Shown here: positions 27,601-42,600 of the stretch, one piece after another
Layout of the letters: the number at the start of each line of letters is the position of its first letter
Position numbering within the stretch: position 1 is the stretch's first letter
NCBI GenBank assembly: GCA_903813345.2
Contig: CAIIXF020000009.1
Location: 36,823,759 to 36,887,758, forward strand
Length of the DNA: 64,000 bases
Direction of reading: 5' to 3'
From: Owenia fusiformis
Taxonomy: Eukaryota; Annelida; Polychaeta; Sabellida; Oweniidae
The notes under the pieces: generated by a model
The model's input: the letters and a program-made list of their open reading frames with translations, nothing else
Databases searched by the model: none
What the model was told of the DNA's origin: nothing
Position numbers and translations under genes: made by a program

Positions 27601-30600
27601 TATTGTTTTTTGGCCCACCCTGTAGATGACATATAAGTTACATATAACATGAATAACATAATTATAACACAACACATGTAAGTTCAACAGGGACGGCAAT
27701 TGTATTATTGCTGAAATGGTTTCTGGCCAGGCCATTAGTCAGGGGGGCTGGCCAAAATTTCTTTCAAAATCATGCCATTTTTCACCATTCTTACTATTTT
27801 TTGAGTGATTTTTGGCCAAATTTGCCAAAGTAAACCCCCCCTAGAATTATTTGAAAAAGTGGGCCCCCCTTGGAAAATACGGGCCTGCTGGATAAATGTG
27901 ATCAGAAGAGAATCAGGATAATGAATATTAGTCTACTTAGTTTATTCTCTCGCAAGTCATGGTCAGGAAAAATATATGGGGATGGGAGGGGGAGGGGGTG
28001 GTGAGAGATTGGATGCAACAATAGGACTTATATGTAAATGCAAACAAGACATAGTTGAATGACAATGAGTACCCTCAAATTGTCTGAAACAAAAGCCGAA
28101 TGTCACCTAAGATTCCAAAACAATAATAAATTGTTAGTATAGTGAGATATTGAACACTGAGACAGTAATTCCCCAACACACCTTCCCACAAATGAATAAA
28201 TAAAATCCTTAATCAATATCCTATTTTCTATTTTCTGCCATTAATCAAATAAAATTCATTAAAAATTGAGTCAAACTGATGTCATATTTGGAATCTACAT
28301 GTAACATAACATCCAGAAATATGGTTTTGAAGAGTTTATCAACTTTGAAAATTTAATTTTTTTTTGCAATGTGACTTCTAGGTCGGGGAGATTCCCCATA
28401 GACCCCATGTTGTAAAATCACAAAAAGTGAATTATCTTTTCTTGTGTTGGGCAGATAATATTTTCTTTTCCTGGACATATTTTAAGTTGTATAACTATCA
28501 GATACATAAGGATAATACGAAAAGTGAACCACTAAAACTGATGAATATTCAAGTTTAAAGGAAATTTGTAAAACCCTGCCATTGATTTCCCAAAAATTAG
28601 CCACCTGGTGGCGAAACTGGTAACTTTACCTACTGGCAACTGAATAATAAAAGCAACACTAATTAGTTGCTGATAGTTATTGATGATGATTAGATCATCA
28701 ATCAAATACACAATGGCAAACCTATAGATAGTAGGAATCAACAGATTTTGAAAGTAATTATTGGCATAGATTTGTAAATCACTATTTTTCAATAATAAGA
28801 AATATCACAAATGTGAAAAAAACAATGTCTAATGATGTGATGTAAAAGAACTCTTTCCATTTTCATAAGTATGTAGTATTGATCTTGTAAATATGTAGGC
28901 TGAACAGATATGACGATTCGATGGGCTGAAATTTGGGAAATCATATTTTGTCAATTTCACATGGATATCGAGACTTGCAGTTTTAAGACAAAATTTTTAA
29001 ACCAAGAACTGTATAATTTTAGTAATTTCTATTTAAATGTTTAACAGTATGTGATTTTATATGCAGACGCACCTTGCATTATAAATGTTGCTGTTCTAAT
29101 CTACTTATATTACTACAAAAATACCAATTATAGAATTCATTTAATCTTATGCATAAATCCTTAAGTCAAATAAGTGAGTTACATGTATTTATATGTTTGA
29201 ATATTATGAAACTACATGTACATACAGTGTACACCAAAGCTTATATGTTTAACATTTGCATAAAACACTACTCAACAAAAGTGGAAATGTGCAAGCTCAA
29301 TTAAAATGGAAATCATATCACAAGAACAAGAGTTATCTACAGGTAATTATCTGACTACTGCGAGGGACTAGAAAGGTATATAACACTGAGATGCGGTAAC
29401 AGATAAATTAGATTACAAAGCAGCCAGAGCAGAGAGGATATTATAGCTTTTATTCAATATAACTGCTATTGGATCAAAAAGTTTCAATACAAAAATCTAT
29501 ATTCAATAAAAAGGAAAATCTTAGTTTGCTGCAGGGAATTAACTAAGAATATTGTCTGATGCATAATGATTGATCTTGAATAAAATTAAAGTTAACAATT
29601 AAAATTAATTAAAATTACATAATGAACAGATGCGGTTTAGTAAATACTGAAATAGAATAAAAGCCAAGTAAATCTAGAAAGAATATTTTTATATAACGAA
29701 CAGATGTGGTCTAGTTCTAGTTTTAGTGCATGAATACAATGAAAAAATAGAAATTCTGAACAAACACAGTAAGGAAAGTATCAAAAGATAATAAGAACTT
29801 CATGAATAGTAATTGACCATAACTTTAATTATTCAAAAATGAACTCAACACTGTCTCTGCTGGTTGTAACCATAGCAACAACAATGAACATAACAACTGA
29901 TGATGTAATGGTGAATAAAACAACAACTAAGATGGTCAGTGAAGCGTCAAGTATTAGCAATGCCAGTGGAGCAAACAAATTTATGGACAAAACAACAGAG
30001 ATGTCAGCCAATGTTACCCTAACAACGGGTTATTTAAATAACACTGATTCCCCAGAGAAATACGATCATGAAGAGAGTATCACGATCACGTCATACTACA
30101 TTGGGGTGATAGTTTCTCCAATAATTATCATCACAGGCGTGACAGGAAATATTCTGGCCATTTGTGTCCTGACTAGACCCGAGCTTATCAAAACTCCATC
30201 AAACTATTTCCTGATTGCTCTAGCATTTGCTGACATGGGTCGCATTCTGATAGCTGCCGATTTGCCGTACTTCTTGAAGGAGGCAATCAAGTTTGACTAT
30301 GGACTCCAAGGAACTTGGGCGTGTAGATTAAGAACATTTTTCTACTACTACTGGTGTCAGTTGTGTGGTTGGTTCCTAGCCATGTTAACGATATGGAGGT
30401 TCCGTTGCGTCTATTTCCCACTCTCCGCTCGGGCAAACAAAAACAAAATGTTGTGTGTTGCATTGATATTCACGACGATAATTGCAATTGGACTCATTGA
30501 CATGCCATTTTTCTGGGCAGTTGAGCAGACATATAAGGATGGACAACCACAATGTAAGGCAGTAAATGATCAGTATGAAACATACAAGCACAACATTAAC

Positions 30601-33600
30601 CCCTGGATTGATCTTGTCATCGCTTGCCTCCTTCCCGCTGTCATCATATTCTCGGGGAACATGGCTATCATTGGCAAACTTTTGAAATTCAGAAGCAAGC
30701 GTATGAACATGAAGCAAGGACAAGAAAGGGATGACGATGACTCCAAGGCTCTTCTGATTATTCTTATTTTATTAAGTGTTGCATATTTCCTGTTAACGTT
30801 TCCCCTGCAGGTGTACCTGATCGCAGAACCACTCGTCCGTGATACTCTTTTCGCTGGACCCAAAGGACATGAGCTCAGTATGAACCTCTGGTACGCTTCA
30901 GAGGAGCTCTACAGCCTCAACTCTGTTATCAACTTCTACTTTTACGTCGTGGGCGGTGGTAAGTTTCGTGAACAGCTGAAGATTATGATATGTTGCGGAA
31001 AATACAAGGGGAAATCAGGAGGAGAAATGAAAATTCTGACATCAGATACTACAAATGCGGGAGCATCGAATGATAATTTGGCAAATGGATCCAACATTTG
31101 GACAGTGAACAGAAGCCCATCCAACACTGTTTGAGATGTTGACAAGTATGATCCCACAAACAGATTAATTCATAACATTTTGACTTTAATAGGTATTGCA
31201 GAACATTATTTCTCTAAAAACTTTAACATTTTTAACTCTAAAGACTGACGAGATCTGATCCACATCTCTGTTTATAACAGACAGAGATGAATTTTGAATC
31301 TTATCATCCCAATACGAGAAGTTAGTATATATTTGTGGAATAAAATACATGTATGAATGATGTAAGAGACATTATACCACTCTAAGTCCGATTACAGTTG
31401 TATAGCATGGGTCTATAACAACGATATACAGTGGAGAGTGGTATATCGTCATCGTATACAACTCCTCCGTATACACTCCAGCGTATACCACTGTAGAAGT
31501 TCATTCTGGGAACAAATGAATATTGACCGAAGAACGAGGTGTATGTTTTGTTACACATGATTTCATAGAATCAAGTGACGTCATAAATGGTTCCCACATG
31601 ATTTGCTATACTCTCGTGAGAATATAATATATTCACTCGTTTGCTACGCTCACTTGTGAATATATCATATACTCACTCGAGTATAAACACGATATACAGA
31701 AAGAACCATTATATAACCTCATATTATTTATTCTAAACATTATATAAAACATTAAATAATTAATGTTATTTATTGTAAGGGTTTAGTCAAACTAGTAATT
31801 GTGTTGAATAATATATATGGTACTGAAAATAATCATGGAACTGACACTATTATGCATATACATAATGCATTGAATGTTTTATCCAATGTAAGCAAATGTA
31901 AGTAAAATGATTAGTACTATGCATATTGTGCACTGTAAACCATGTGTATAGACATCCTAAGGAGCCACACTAATGCCCGAGTCACATTTGCTCCAATTCA
32001 TCTTCCCACTCCTGGCTAATTGAGTATTGTGTTCAAATTTATATTCAGTTTTGATCCAAATAATCAATCGGCCAGACACCGGCTGATGAAACAGAGCAAA
32101 TGTGACTCAGGCATGTTAAAGAGATGTTAAAGTTTACTGTGCTTGTAAACTGCTTTCAGTGTATTAAATGTGTAATTGTAAAAATGTAATTAAATGTTGT
32201 GAATGTTATAATACACTTTGAACTGTATATGGCTGTTCTTAGTTTTCATTTCAAGGTAACATCAGTCATCTAACACACTTCAGAAACTGCACGACAAAAG
32301 CAGTTTTATAACACTATCTTGGCAATAACTAGAAAATGGCAACTCCACAGAGTAGCAACCACCATGGACGATATATAGTTTTTCACACACTGAAGTATAT
32401 TTAGCTTATAATTTTTCAAGACAAGATATTAAATTTCTTTTACTGTGCTGTCTAGCATTTCAATAGGAAACAAATACATTTGTACATTGTAGATATGTCA
32501 AAATTTCTGAAAACTCTAAAAAGACCAGCTATGGTCTGGCAATATCTTTGACCAAGATGAATACCAACATTTTTCATTAAAATAATATTTCTTGGAAATA
32601 AAGTTATCAATATAATAAAAAGATATCAATTGAACTCTAAGAATTTTGGAAATTTCATTGCTTAGTCACCCCATCTCAACACACTTTTATAGGAAAATGC
32701 ACAGCATTTAGCAAATTGATCACTTATTGCTGGTATTGCTCACCATTTAATATAGAAAGTAGTCTAAAGGATGATCTTGTATACTCAGGGGTGTACACAG
32801 CTTGAGGTCAACAGGTAGATGTCTGCCAGTGCACAGAGTTTAGCAAATTGATCACTGTTGCTGGTGTTACTCACCATTTAGTACAAAAAGGGTGATCTCA
32901 GAAAAAATACTCAAGGGTACACAGCTTGAGGTCAACAGGTAGATGTCTGCCAGTGCACAGAGTTTAGCAAATTGATCACTCGTTGCTGGTGTTACTCACC
33001 ATTTACTACAAAAAGGGTGATCTCAGAAAATACTCAAGGGTACACAGCTTGATGTCAATGGGTAGATGTCTGCCAGTTTATAAAGCAATAGTAGAGTTGA
33101 AATTGCCACATATTTGTACAAGGAATTTTTTTACAATCTTCTATTTGTATTTAATGGGAAAATTGATATTTTAATTTACTTATCATATGATGATGATATT
33201 GGTTTGATTTTGAATATAATACGATTATTAATTCTATTGAGCTGAATACATTTGCATCTTTAACTAGTGATATTCCGCAAAGACAGAACCCATTCAAGCA
33301 GAATTTTGATAACTTTAATTTGAAAAAAATTCACATAAATTCCCACCTATTTCTTAAAGTAGTGGCCATTTCAAAAAGAAATCTGCAAACCAATGCACTT
33401 TTTACTACCAAAAGTGAATAAAATCAGTCTATCGCAATTTGATTGATGCTCCTGGTGGACAGATGGGCAAATAGATGGATAGACGAATGGCCTCATTATA
33501 TCCCATTGAAACCTTATTCTTTTGTACATTAAAAGACTGGTTAACTGCCACATAAAGACAACTAAGACAGGAAAGTTCCTGTTCATTTTCAAACCCATCC

Positions 33601-36600
33601 AGGTTCATCCGTTTACACTGAGTAAAGGGATTGGGTGAGAACATTGAGGTCCATCGCAAGAAGACTACGGTTGGGGGTATGGGGCAAAGGTCATTTGTTT
33701 GATCTTGTGACTACAACTTTTTCATTCATGAATTTGCGTTTGGAAACAACATAAAATATTTGATTAAATCTAAATGGTGTTGAACAAAATTGCATTGTTT
33801 GAATAATTGAGAAATCAACATTTTGACTTAACCCCTTTTTATCTTATTACTTCTGTGTTAACGATAACTGATAAATAAAGATTATTGAATAAGTAAAAGA
33901 CTGTGTATTCTTGATTAAAGCAGATATAAATACTTCTTATGATTCTGTACATGCTTATAGACTTGTAAGCAGACAAGAAAAGGAATAACTGTTGGACAAA
34001 TAAAAATACAGGGTGTTTCAAAAGGAACAGTACTGGTGCTGGCATTTTTTTAAATCCGTGCCAATTTTACATAATGCACTTTCAAGTATGGTTATAGAAC
34101 CCTGCAAAGATGTACATGTAATCAAACAAATATAAAAGTCGAAATTAAATCAATTAAGGCATGTTTACCATTCTACTTCTATTTAAGCCTATGTCTAAAT
34201 TCAATGAAACATATGTTATGAGGCAATTCCTATTAAACACATTATTAAAGGAACTTACACAGATTTTTTCTGACATCTTTAAACCGACTAAAAATGATGA
34301 ATCTGATTAATTAATTGTCAGATTTGATGACAAAATTTGATAGAAAAATGTAATTTGAAACAAAGATAATTTAATGTAAAAATGTTTTAGTTAGTTCCTT
34401 TAACTGAATCAACATATTTTTACTAACCTGTAGTTATCATAAATCCACATCATGATGTCATACATAACAGTCCTACAGATGGCGCTGGGGTGTTTGGAGA
34501 AGGTGGCGACATCTGGTAGGAAATACAGAAGTTCCTCCGGTGAAATTTTCTTCAACATTCCATTCACAATTTTAAGGGAGACCAGCTGAGTTGATTCATC
34601 TCTAAAAAAGTACAAAGGGCAACATAAGAAAAATACATAAAACAGATAACTATAGATCATGTAAAGAAACAAATGCAATACATGTTTCAGAAAACAAGGT
34701 TTTGAAAATAGGGACATACACTTGAAAATGCAAATGTAGAATCTCTCCTAGAATATAATTTCAAACTGCCTTAGAATTATTGATGGCATGAACATACAAA
34801 CTTCCAAAATACAATGTAATGTAGCTGGCAGATTTTAAATGATGTTAAAATCTAATGATCATTCGAATGAATATGTGTCTTTCTGCTCATTTGGAGAAAA
34901 TTTAGGCCCAAAAGCAAACATTATGGAATTGATTCCTTGCTGTACCAAATTTAATTGAATATATCAGTGAACACACAGATGCTATCAAAACTGATAATGA
35001 CCTTCCCCTATGCATGTTTTCGTCCATTAGAAATTGATTACTGGGGAATCATCTCATCTTGTTAGTCCTAATTAGTAGGTAAAAGCATTGATTACAGGTG
35101 GCACAAATGAAATGATTTATTGGAAAGGTCTATTGAAGGAGCATCGGTACACATGATTAACATCAGGGTCAATTAGACATGACCTCAAATTGTTGTCATA
35201 TCTTTGGGACAAAAACCTAAATAACTAGAAAATGGCAACTCCACAGAGTAGCAAATTCCAACAAACACTTTATAAATCATGAATCTGTACAGTCACAATG
35301 TTACCATTATGGCAATAATGCCATAATTGTGATCTACTCTGAAATTCCTTCAATTTGAATATAATATAGCCATACTTTTAAAAGATTCGAAAATAATTGT
35401 GAAATCTCACATTAGGCCGCCATTTTGAATTTTTCGAGACCCGAATCAAAAAAATGATACAATATTTGTAAGCTACTTTAAATTGTCTTTCATTTGAGTA
35501 TAATAAAGCTACACTTTAGAAAGATCTCGATTTAAAGCAAATTCCCATTTTTCCCATTCATGGCCCCTGGGGGTCAGGGTGAAAATAATAATATTTATTA
35601 TTTTTGTTTAAAATGAAAAAATACGATTTTTGCAAAAAATTCCAAACTGGCGGACATCTTGAAAATATGTTTTGCATAAAACTATTTACCAATATACATC
35701 TTTCCACCAATATGAAGAAAATCTGTTGTCTAGTATTTGAGATATCTTCCGGACAGACGGACGGACTGACTGACTGACGGATCTCTAAATTTATTGAATT
35801 CATCTTTTATGAGTATAAAGATGCAGTATCACTGATTGGAAAAGTTGTTACTTGTTTCCTAAATGCTAATATCCTGATATACATATACGAGCCATTAAAC
35901 AATTACATATGACACTAATCTGCCAAAATGAATCATTCTATTTCCGTCAAATTTAATTCAGAATATGATCAGATAGAAATTCAAACTTAATCAAGAATAA
36001 AAGTTGATCATCCATCAATCTGCTATCTTGCTTATATTGATAATGAATTGATTTTTTCAATAAACCATTATGCAATTGCACTTTATGAGGTGCACCAAAA
36101 CTTGGTTTGTCTTGTGTTAGCCATACCCAGTATGCTTTATACATGTACTTTTTGAATTCAAAACAGCATTCTCTCTGGATGGGTTCAAAAGTTTAACCAG
36201 AGCAGCACATAAATAGGAATGATAGTAATTCCTTTATAAACAAAGTCTGTAACTTGAGGCTGTAACATATCCATTATATACTACACTTGTTGATCTCAAA
36301 ATTCGCAAAGTAAATACAGTTGATGACAGGGGTGACCTTCAAATTACAAGAGCTTTAGGGGAGGATCAAGGAAAACTGACTAAGTGGATCGGATAAGTCA
36401 TAAAAACTTTTAAACAAAGAAAAATCAAAACATGCAAAAAAGTCATACATCATTTGAAAATGTTCTTTGACAATTCTGATTCTTCTTCTTTTGGCTGAGA
36501 AATATTTGACAATTTGTGAGAAACGCTAACCCTACACATTATACTTTGAGTGATTCACCCCAGTTGATTCAGTTCTAAACAATACCAGGCAAAATCAATT

Positions 36601-39600
36601 TGACTCTTGGACCGACAGCATCAAAACTTGAAAATGGTGAGTTTAAACAAATAGGAATAGACACATTAAACTAAAATTGTGTTGAACAAAGGTACATGTG
36701 GAGAGGGAATGTAATGAAACAGGGATTATGAGAAATAATTATCAAAAAAAAAAAAAATCTTATTCTGTAACAAATACAATTATCATTTTCAAACATAATG
36801 CAGTCAAAAGCTGATTTCTTATGGTTATCTTTAAAGGCCCCATATAAAGTTTAAACCACTTTGACTTATATTACAGTTCAACAGAATGTTATTACTGCTG
36901 TGTGAAACTCAATTTAATATCAAATAGGTGATTTTGAAGGAATTTTTGATAAATTTATTTCAATTCAACATTTAGTTCATAGTCAAGCACATACATTGCT
37001 AAGTAATAATTTACTTAACTGCATAGCATATATCAAACCTATTTTGTGCTGAAAAAAGTAAGAAAATAGGCTTAAAAAAATAAATTAAGAAATTAATTCT
37101 AAGTGCAGAAAAGTGGTTCAGAGAAAAATGCATTGAATCTAATGGTCCACAAATATTTAAAATCTATTTTGAGTAGAGAAATATTTTTTTCCTCCTGACT
37201 GTAATTGTTGTATTTGATGATCTGAAAATCTGAACTTTTGTTTCTAAAATGGCAGGAAATTCAAATATTTGAAAAGTATCATATGAACAAACAAATTTTT
37301 AAGTCATGCTAATATCAAAACTTACACAGGGCTGTTTCTCACGATAGTTTAACGTATATGACTCTAAAATGACTTTTACATTATAGGTTACGATGCTGGG
37401 TCTAATACTGGTATTGATGGTTGGCAGTATGGCTGGCATGAAGGCTCACAATGAAGACCTACACGACACAGTAAGCACCCTTGCCAAGCAACTTATGATG
37501 CAACAGCTTATGTTTGAAGAGAGAATTCGCAGTGATGGAGATAGCGGATTGAAGCAATGTCGGGTAAACAATGGAGGTACAAAGCCCTACCACATGCCGT
37601 CATATTCATCTAAGAAAGGTGCTGGGTCATGTCATGATCATTCAAACCATATGAGAACACTTGGAATTGGGGAGTTTGTGGCAGTGTTGAATGGTGTTGA
37701 ATTTCGCACAAGGCACAATGATTATCTCCTGAGAATGCCGAGCAGATCATCTATCGAATATGAAGCTATGGAAGATATTCCATTCCCGGATGTTCCCCAA
37801 TCAGTTCTGGCACAAACAAATGTTAAGGATCAAATCCATGAGATGCAGCAATATTTCAAAGCTTTCCAAAACCAGGACAGTACTATACGAAATTATAAAC
37901 CATATTTCAAGCCTGTACTATGCTATCTTGAAGGAGCATGGACCACCGACTCAGATGATACTATAACCGAGCCATACGAAAGTGATCGTCATTGGTTAGA
38001 TGCACACAGTTGGAAAGACTTGGAACAGAAGATACGCTTCAATGCATATGCAGGACGCAAAAGCACCCTTGAAAACTATGCCTTCTTACCACGGAAAATC
38101 ATGAGCCTGATCAATGACACAATCCCAGTAATGGCCCAGTGGAATTATCGCATACTCTGCCATCCACTAAAGAAAGACCTTCCAACTGATCGATTCAGGG
38201 TGGTTGATGACCTAGGTACACGTATGATGTTCTACCGTAACTTAGATCAACACACAGGGTCGAGAAGAGCAAGGTTCCAGCTTCCAACCAAAGATGCTCC
38301 ATGGAATGAGTACTCAGATAAGATGACCTCTCATAGAGAACTCTTGGATGAGTTAATGGAACAAATACCCGGCAAGGACAATTATGGTGCCTTTCATGTA
38401 GATGAAGCATTTGGTCTTAAAGCACATAAAGTGAAATCCTTGGAAACAAAAAATGCTGGGTATTATCACAGATGGTACCAGACTGACAAGAAAGGTGCGA
38501 TGGGGCTGTCTTTACGCCATCGAGGTTTCGCTGACAAAAATGTCTTCATGGCCATGACACGCCAGACAAAAGTTGCCCCAATGGAAGTGGAGGACTGCAA
38601 GGGAGAGGGCAGTGATAGGGTGTGTAAGAAATACAAACAACGATGGACCTATGCTATTCCACTTGAAATTGTCTACATGACCCCTTTGTTGAAGTGGAAC
38701 CCATATGATATAGAATATAAAGGGGATGCCAGCTCGCCTAAAGGACAATCTGTCGAGGAAAATGGTAAACGTACTGGAGGTTTCTCCAGAGCAACAGCAT
38801 ACAATGGGACTCATCACCAACTGTACTACCACACACCAGCAGAATTCTTCCAGGGACGTGTGGTAGACGTTGATAAAGCAGACACCTTCAAAGGTTCATC
38901 AGGTGTCCTGGACAAACGTGGTATTGTGCGACCGATGACATCATCAGGCACAAGAGTTGTGCTCCCAAATATCCCATATATCGGAATGGTGCGTCAACGC
39001 TATCCCATAATGCCTATCCACAGTGAAGGTAATGCAATATGGAAAGAACTTTCGGCACTTAAAGATATAATCATGGACCTGAAACATTATGGATACATGA
39101 TGGAGAAACTTCCGGATGGTTCTAAACCTAAGCTTAAGGACTACCTTAAACATTCATACAATGAAAAAGGCTACAAATTCTACCTTGACTATGCAAGCGG
39201 TGCCCCAGGAGCCTATGTTGGTCGACACAGGCATCATTTCATTCTCCTAAAAGAAGACATGGAGACCCTGAAGAGCAGAAGGCCAGTCACAGTGATCACA
39301 ACAGAGAATAACGGGCATTCCCATATGATCACTGTAAGAATCCCAGGCAGTAGGGCAGTGGGGGAACCTAAAATGTTCCGCTGTGACGGAGAAGAAGTTT
39401 GCTGGGATGGTCACACAAGAATGATGCATATCAAGCGTGATGGTGAAGCTCCAAGATTTTATAATGGAAGAAATTAGGGTTTGACTACAGAACTTGACTT
39501 TTCAGGCTATACTGAAAGTTACATTAATCATACATGTATGATGCCATAGTGCAAAATTCAGCAATTATACTTATATATTTTTAATTAATTATCAATTGTG

Positions 39601-42600
39601 TTTTACTCTTAAATGAATTTGTGATGATTCAGTTAAGCATATTGAGTGCAACTGTGACTGCAATATTGAGGGAAAGGACGATTCTCGGTTTGGAGAACAA
39701 AGTTCATCAATCTAAATGAGCATTATCCCTGCTTCGGACAAATTTGATTTTTTTTACATAATATAGATTTGAATGGCTTCTTTTGAATAGTCATAATTTA
39801 ATTTGGGTAATATTTCTAGATTTTTCGCAAAAAAATATTAGCGCAGTACACTGATGAACTTCTTTCCCCAAATCGAGACTTGTATTTTATTAAATCGGTC
39901 TAATTGAGCGTTATCCCTGCTTCAGACCAATTTGTTATTTTTACATCTTGTAGATTTAAATGTCCTCTTTTGAATATATTCATAGTTTAATTTGGGTAAT
40001 ATTTCTATATTTTTCATGAAAAAATTATTAGCCCAGGAGACTGTTCTCCAAACCGAGAAATGTCCTTTGGGAATTTTCACTTTTTGATTTTCGGTCACTC
40101 ACGGCACCCCTGGTGTCAATTTTAGTCTATAACTCCACGAGAAAAACAAAGGTTTTTCAATAGAGTAGATGCGAGTAGAAACAATCTTGATTTACGTCAT
40201 TAAAAATTCAGTCAAACTGGTGTCATATTAGAATTACATCTAGAAATGTGGTTTTGAAAAGAGTTAATCAACTTTGAAAATTTAATTTTCTTTGAAAATG
40301 TGACTTCTAGGTTGGGGAGATTCCCCATAGAGCCCATATTGTAAAATCACAAAAAGTGAAATATCTTTTCTTGTGTTGGGCAGATAATATTTTCTTTTAC
40401 TGGGCATATTTTAATTTGTATAACTATCAGATTCAAAAAGGTAATATGAAAACTGAACCACTAAAACTGATGAATATTCAAGTTTAAGGGAATTTTGTAA
40501 TACCCTGCCATGTTATTTCCCCAGATTCAGCCACCTGGTGGCGAAACTGGTAACTACCTACTCGCATCTGAGTAATTGGATGGTGTCATTTTGTTAGGAA
40601 ATGATTTATCTTTAATATGATAGTAGCCGAGACAACACAAGTCCCAAGTCTGTATATTTACTCTCATTTCTTCACTCTTAAGAGTCAAGTTACCACATTT
40701 TGCATGCACATTCCTTGGAGAAATCCTAACATAGAAATTCATTGGTTTTGATTATAATTCATTTGTTAAATATAGGGAAACATTTGATTTTTATTGGTCT
40801 ATAATCAAAATTTTCCATTTTGTGCGACAAATGCAACATTTTGACGTAATTGATAAAATCAAAGTTTTAAATGACAGATACAATATGTTGTATCCAATCT
40901 TATTGACAAATAACTATCAACCTAGTTATTTTTTACCAGTCATCAGATCATACATTAGCTATAGTCTACATTGGAAGTATGCCTCAATGAGATTTGCATT
41001 CATTGATTGTGGAAAGTAGTGAATTGTCAAAAGAATATTAGAGTTGCACCATTATTTTGCCACATTTTGTTGCTTCTTTTTCCATTTGAGGTTGTTTGGT
41101 ACTATTGTGATGTCATAATATATAATCTGATGTCATAATATGGGTACCAGATTGAAGCACACATTACAAGTTTTAAGATGATACCAAACATGTCATCATT
41201 CATTTGATTAAAATGGTAACTGAAATAAGCTCAAAAGGTATGCCACTCCCCTACCCCATCCATTTTCAGGCCATTGAAACACGCCAAAATTTCAAATAAT
41301 GCAGGCATCTCCAGGGGTTGTTTTTTGTCCTGTTTTGTTAAGAATATCATGTTTCTGCATACCATTTTTCTCGGATATGTCTCAGTTACTTAAAACAGTT
41401 ACACTTGTGCTGAATAAGAAAACCTTTGGTCATTTTGGAGGTATTACACCAAAAGTAGAGACTTTTATCAATTTCGTCAAAATGTTGCACCTGTTGCACC
41501 TGTTGCAAAAAAATGGCAAATTTTGGTTATAGACAAATCAAAATCAAATGCTTCCCTATTTTTAACTAATAAACTATAATTAAAACCAATGAAATTCTAT
41601 GTTAGGATTTCCCCAAGGAATGTGCATGCAAAATGTGGTGACTTAACTCTTAAAAGTGAAGAAATGAGAGTAAATATACAGACTTGGGACTTGTGTTGTC
41701 TCGGCTACTATATACTACATGGCATGGTTTAACATCATACATGTACATGTATGAATCATACATCTTTAAACTTGGGTATTGTTTTTTTGGCCTCGGAAAT
41801 CAGAATATCTGGAACATTTAGCATATTATTGTATAACAGTATTATAAATTACTGCACAATTAAATGAATACAAATCATACACAGTACATGTACATTGAGG
41901 ACTACTAGTTATGAAGGGATCAAATAAATATTTCAATGTTATTCAAAAATGTAGATTAAAGACACCCTCACTTTCCATAGAATGTTGTTGAACATATAGT
42001 TTTTGAAAAAATGTTTGTACATCATAAATTGACCTTGTTCCTAAAATACCCGCAAAAAATCCTACCTGTGACTGAGCATTGTTAGGAACCCCTTAGCTTT
42101 TAGTTCTATGAACAGGTTTGGTATGTTATCAACTCTAGAAAGTATGGCCTCTAAGGCATGTGTGCGGTATTCACCATGGAGACCAGGCAGCATAAACAAC
42201 AGCTTTGTCATGAATCTGAAAAATAAGCAACAGTTTATTCATAACAGGAGTAAATAAACAAGCAGCATTCTCCTCTATTTAACCAATAAATACATGTATG
42301 AATATTCTGTAAATTTAATTCTATTTTATGACAATAATTTTTGTTCAAGTAGTAAATAAATTTTCATAATCTTACTTGTCTGTGATTGGTGGAAACTGCA
42401 GCGCCATCTTGTGGACCGATATTATAAAATTGTCCTTCTTGTGCTGCGACATGTCATTGAGCAGACTAGTAATAAACTTTATATAGCTGTTGAGGTAACC
42501 TGAAATAATAAATAATTATATGCACTTTATGTTACTTGATCAGTATTCAAATTTATATGAGCTCATCCTAGGTGTATTCAATTAAAGGGACAAAGTGCGT

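Larger units (their letters stand above)
39560..41803. mobile_element. foldback element, second copy, split by three insertions
   Basis: Segments 39565-39672, 40069-40166, 40570-40620 and 41711-41803 align in order with the intact element at 27033-27623. The left end is lost and the right end stops at TTTTTTTGGCC. The gaps are filled by the three elements listed next. Confidence 0.75.

Noticed and set aside
30385-30863. Minus-strand reading frames of 97-112 codons across the GPCR
   Set aside because: They are antisense shadows of the GPCR coding frame, with no motif of their own.
38195-38832. Minus-strand frames of 71-106 codons opposite the 694-aa gene
   Set aside because: Shadows of the plus-strand coding frame.
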